Origin: an uncultured Thiodictyon sp.
GTDB taxonomy: Bacteria > Pseudomonadota > Gammaproteobacteria > Chromatiales > Chromatiaceae
Direction: 5' to 3'
DNA: 32,341 nt
NCBI RefSeq assembly: GCF_903828115.1
Contig: NZ_CAIKKU010000333.1
Coordinates: forward strand, 1-32,341
The position numbers and the translations under genes are program-made. Each line of letters begins with the position of its first letter. Positions within the stretch are counted from its first letter, which is position 1. The notes beneath the pieces were generated by a model that was given only the letters and a program-made list of their open reading frames with translations, was not told where the DNA came from and did not search any database. Positions 32,022 through 32,341 of this stretch are shown here, one piece after another.

Positions 32022-32341
32022 GGCTCTTCAGGACTTGATGTTACTAGCAATATACTTAAGAATCAGTCGTATGGAAGCGATTCTGCCCGTACACATGTAC
32101 TCCAAAATAGCACTGAACGGAAAAGCATAACTATCTGAAAGTTATGGGGGCACTAGGCGAACATGGCATACCCGTGTAGATCAAGAGACACTCTTTGGAA
32201 AAGTCGGCGGTGGTTTGTGATGCCGTAGCATCGGCGTTTGAGCACCTTAATTTTATTGTTAAGTCCCTCCACGAACCCGCTAGTTTGTCGATCAATAAAA
32301 TAGTTTGTGATTTCCTCCATATGACCTTCAAGTGTCTTCAG
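32022..32341 (-). mobile_element. Partial ISL3-family insertion sequence
   Basis: A terminal-repeat-like GGCTCTTCAGGACTTGATG starts at 32022, fitting the GGCTCTTC ends common in ISL3 elements. The transposase 3' end follows on the minus strand. The element continues beyond the window, so length and the other terminal repeat cannot be checked. Confidence 0.75.
32153..32341 (-). CDS. ISL3-family transposase, C-terminal fragment (window edge)
   Basis: The last 62 residues are visible, reading in from the window end: HMEEITNYFIDRQTSGFVEG, then LNNKIKVLKRRCYGITNHRR and LFQRVSLDLHGYAMFA with stop TAG at 32153-32155. The SGFVEGLNNKIKVLKRRCYGI block is the diagnostic C-terminal part of ISL3 DDE transposases, with the catalytic Glu in FVEG. 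The gene is not necessarily truncated, since it runs off the window. Confidence 0.92.
   Translation of the reverse strand: MKTLEGHMEEITNYFIDRQTSGFVEGLNNKIKVLKRRCYGITNHRRLFQRVSLDLHGYAMFA

Overview
The window is high-GC bacterial DNA. Gene content (Kup, a patatin/BamA-type outer-membrane protein, a COG4255-type protein, a ferredoxin-type flavin reductase) and GC suggest a gammaproteobacterium, perhaps a purple sulfur bacterium (Chromatiaceae). That placement is inferred from protein flavour, not from a marker gene.

Left chromosomal part (1-12100). A low-complexity (CGA)n/(GACAAC)n tract is followed by a patatin-domain outer-membrane protein (+). Next come a polytopic GT-C-like membrane protein (-), a Kup potassium transporter (-) and a COG4255-like protein (-). 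A VWA-like/J-domain pair (+) follows, then an NAD-dependent epimerase (-) divergent from a [2Fe-2S] flavin reductase (+), and a lipoprotein (+).

Integrated element (12145-28268, about 16.1 kb). A 32-bp direct repeat with one mismatch bounds it. Its core is an 8-7-8 inverted repeat, as expected for a tyrosine-recombinase core site. The element sits inside a small membrane-protein gene: the 5' end of that gene is at 12103 and the rest is at 28207-28644, with a replacement TTG-initiated N-terminus supplied by the element. A second 34-bp direct repeat lies about 110 bp inside each end and resembles integrase arm sites. All recognisable element genes are on the + strand and many overlap as ATGA/GTGA. 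They encode a tyrosine integrase, two coiled-coil proteins, a small HTH protein, a YqaJ exonuclease, a RecT annealase, two RepA-like RecA-fold ATPases, a TubC_N-like protein, an SF2 helicase, a VRR-NUC nuclease, a phage-type coiled-coil protein, a DUF5681-like protein, a 43-residue micro-gene and several unknowns. Two paralogous RGRP-motif proteins with operator-like inverted repeats end the element. I saw no capsid, tail, terminase large subunit, relaxase or type IV secretion gene. It looks like a replication/recombination island, such as a phage satellite, a phage-plasmid remnant or a new family of integrative element.

Right flank (28269-32341). A MazEF-type toxin-antitoxin pair (+) is followed by two decayed minus-strand genes: an AAA ATPase with an in-frame stop, and an unknown gene with a frameshift. 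An AT-richer region then holds a striking 51-bp nested dyad. The window ends in a partial ISL3-family insertion sequence.
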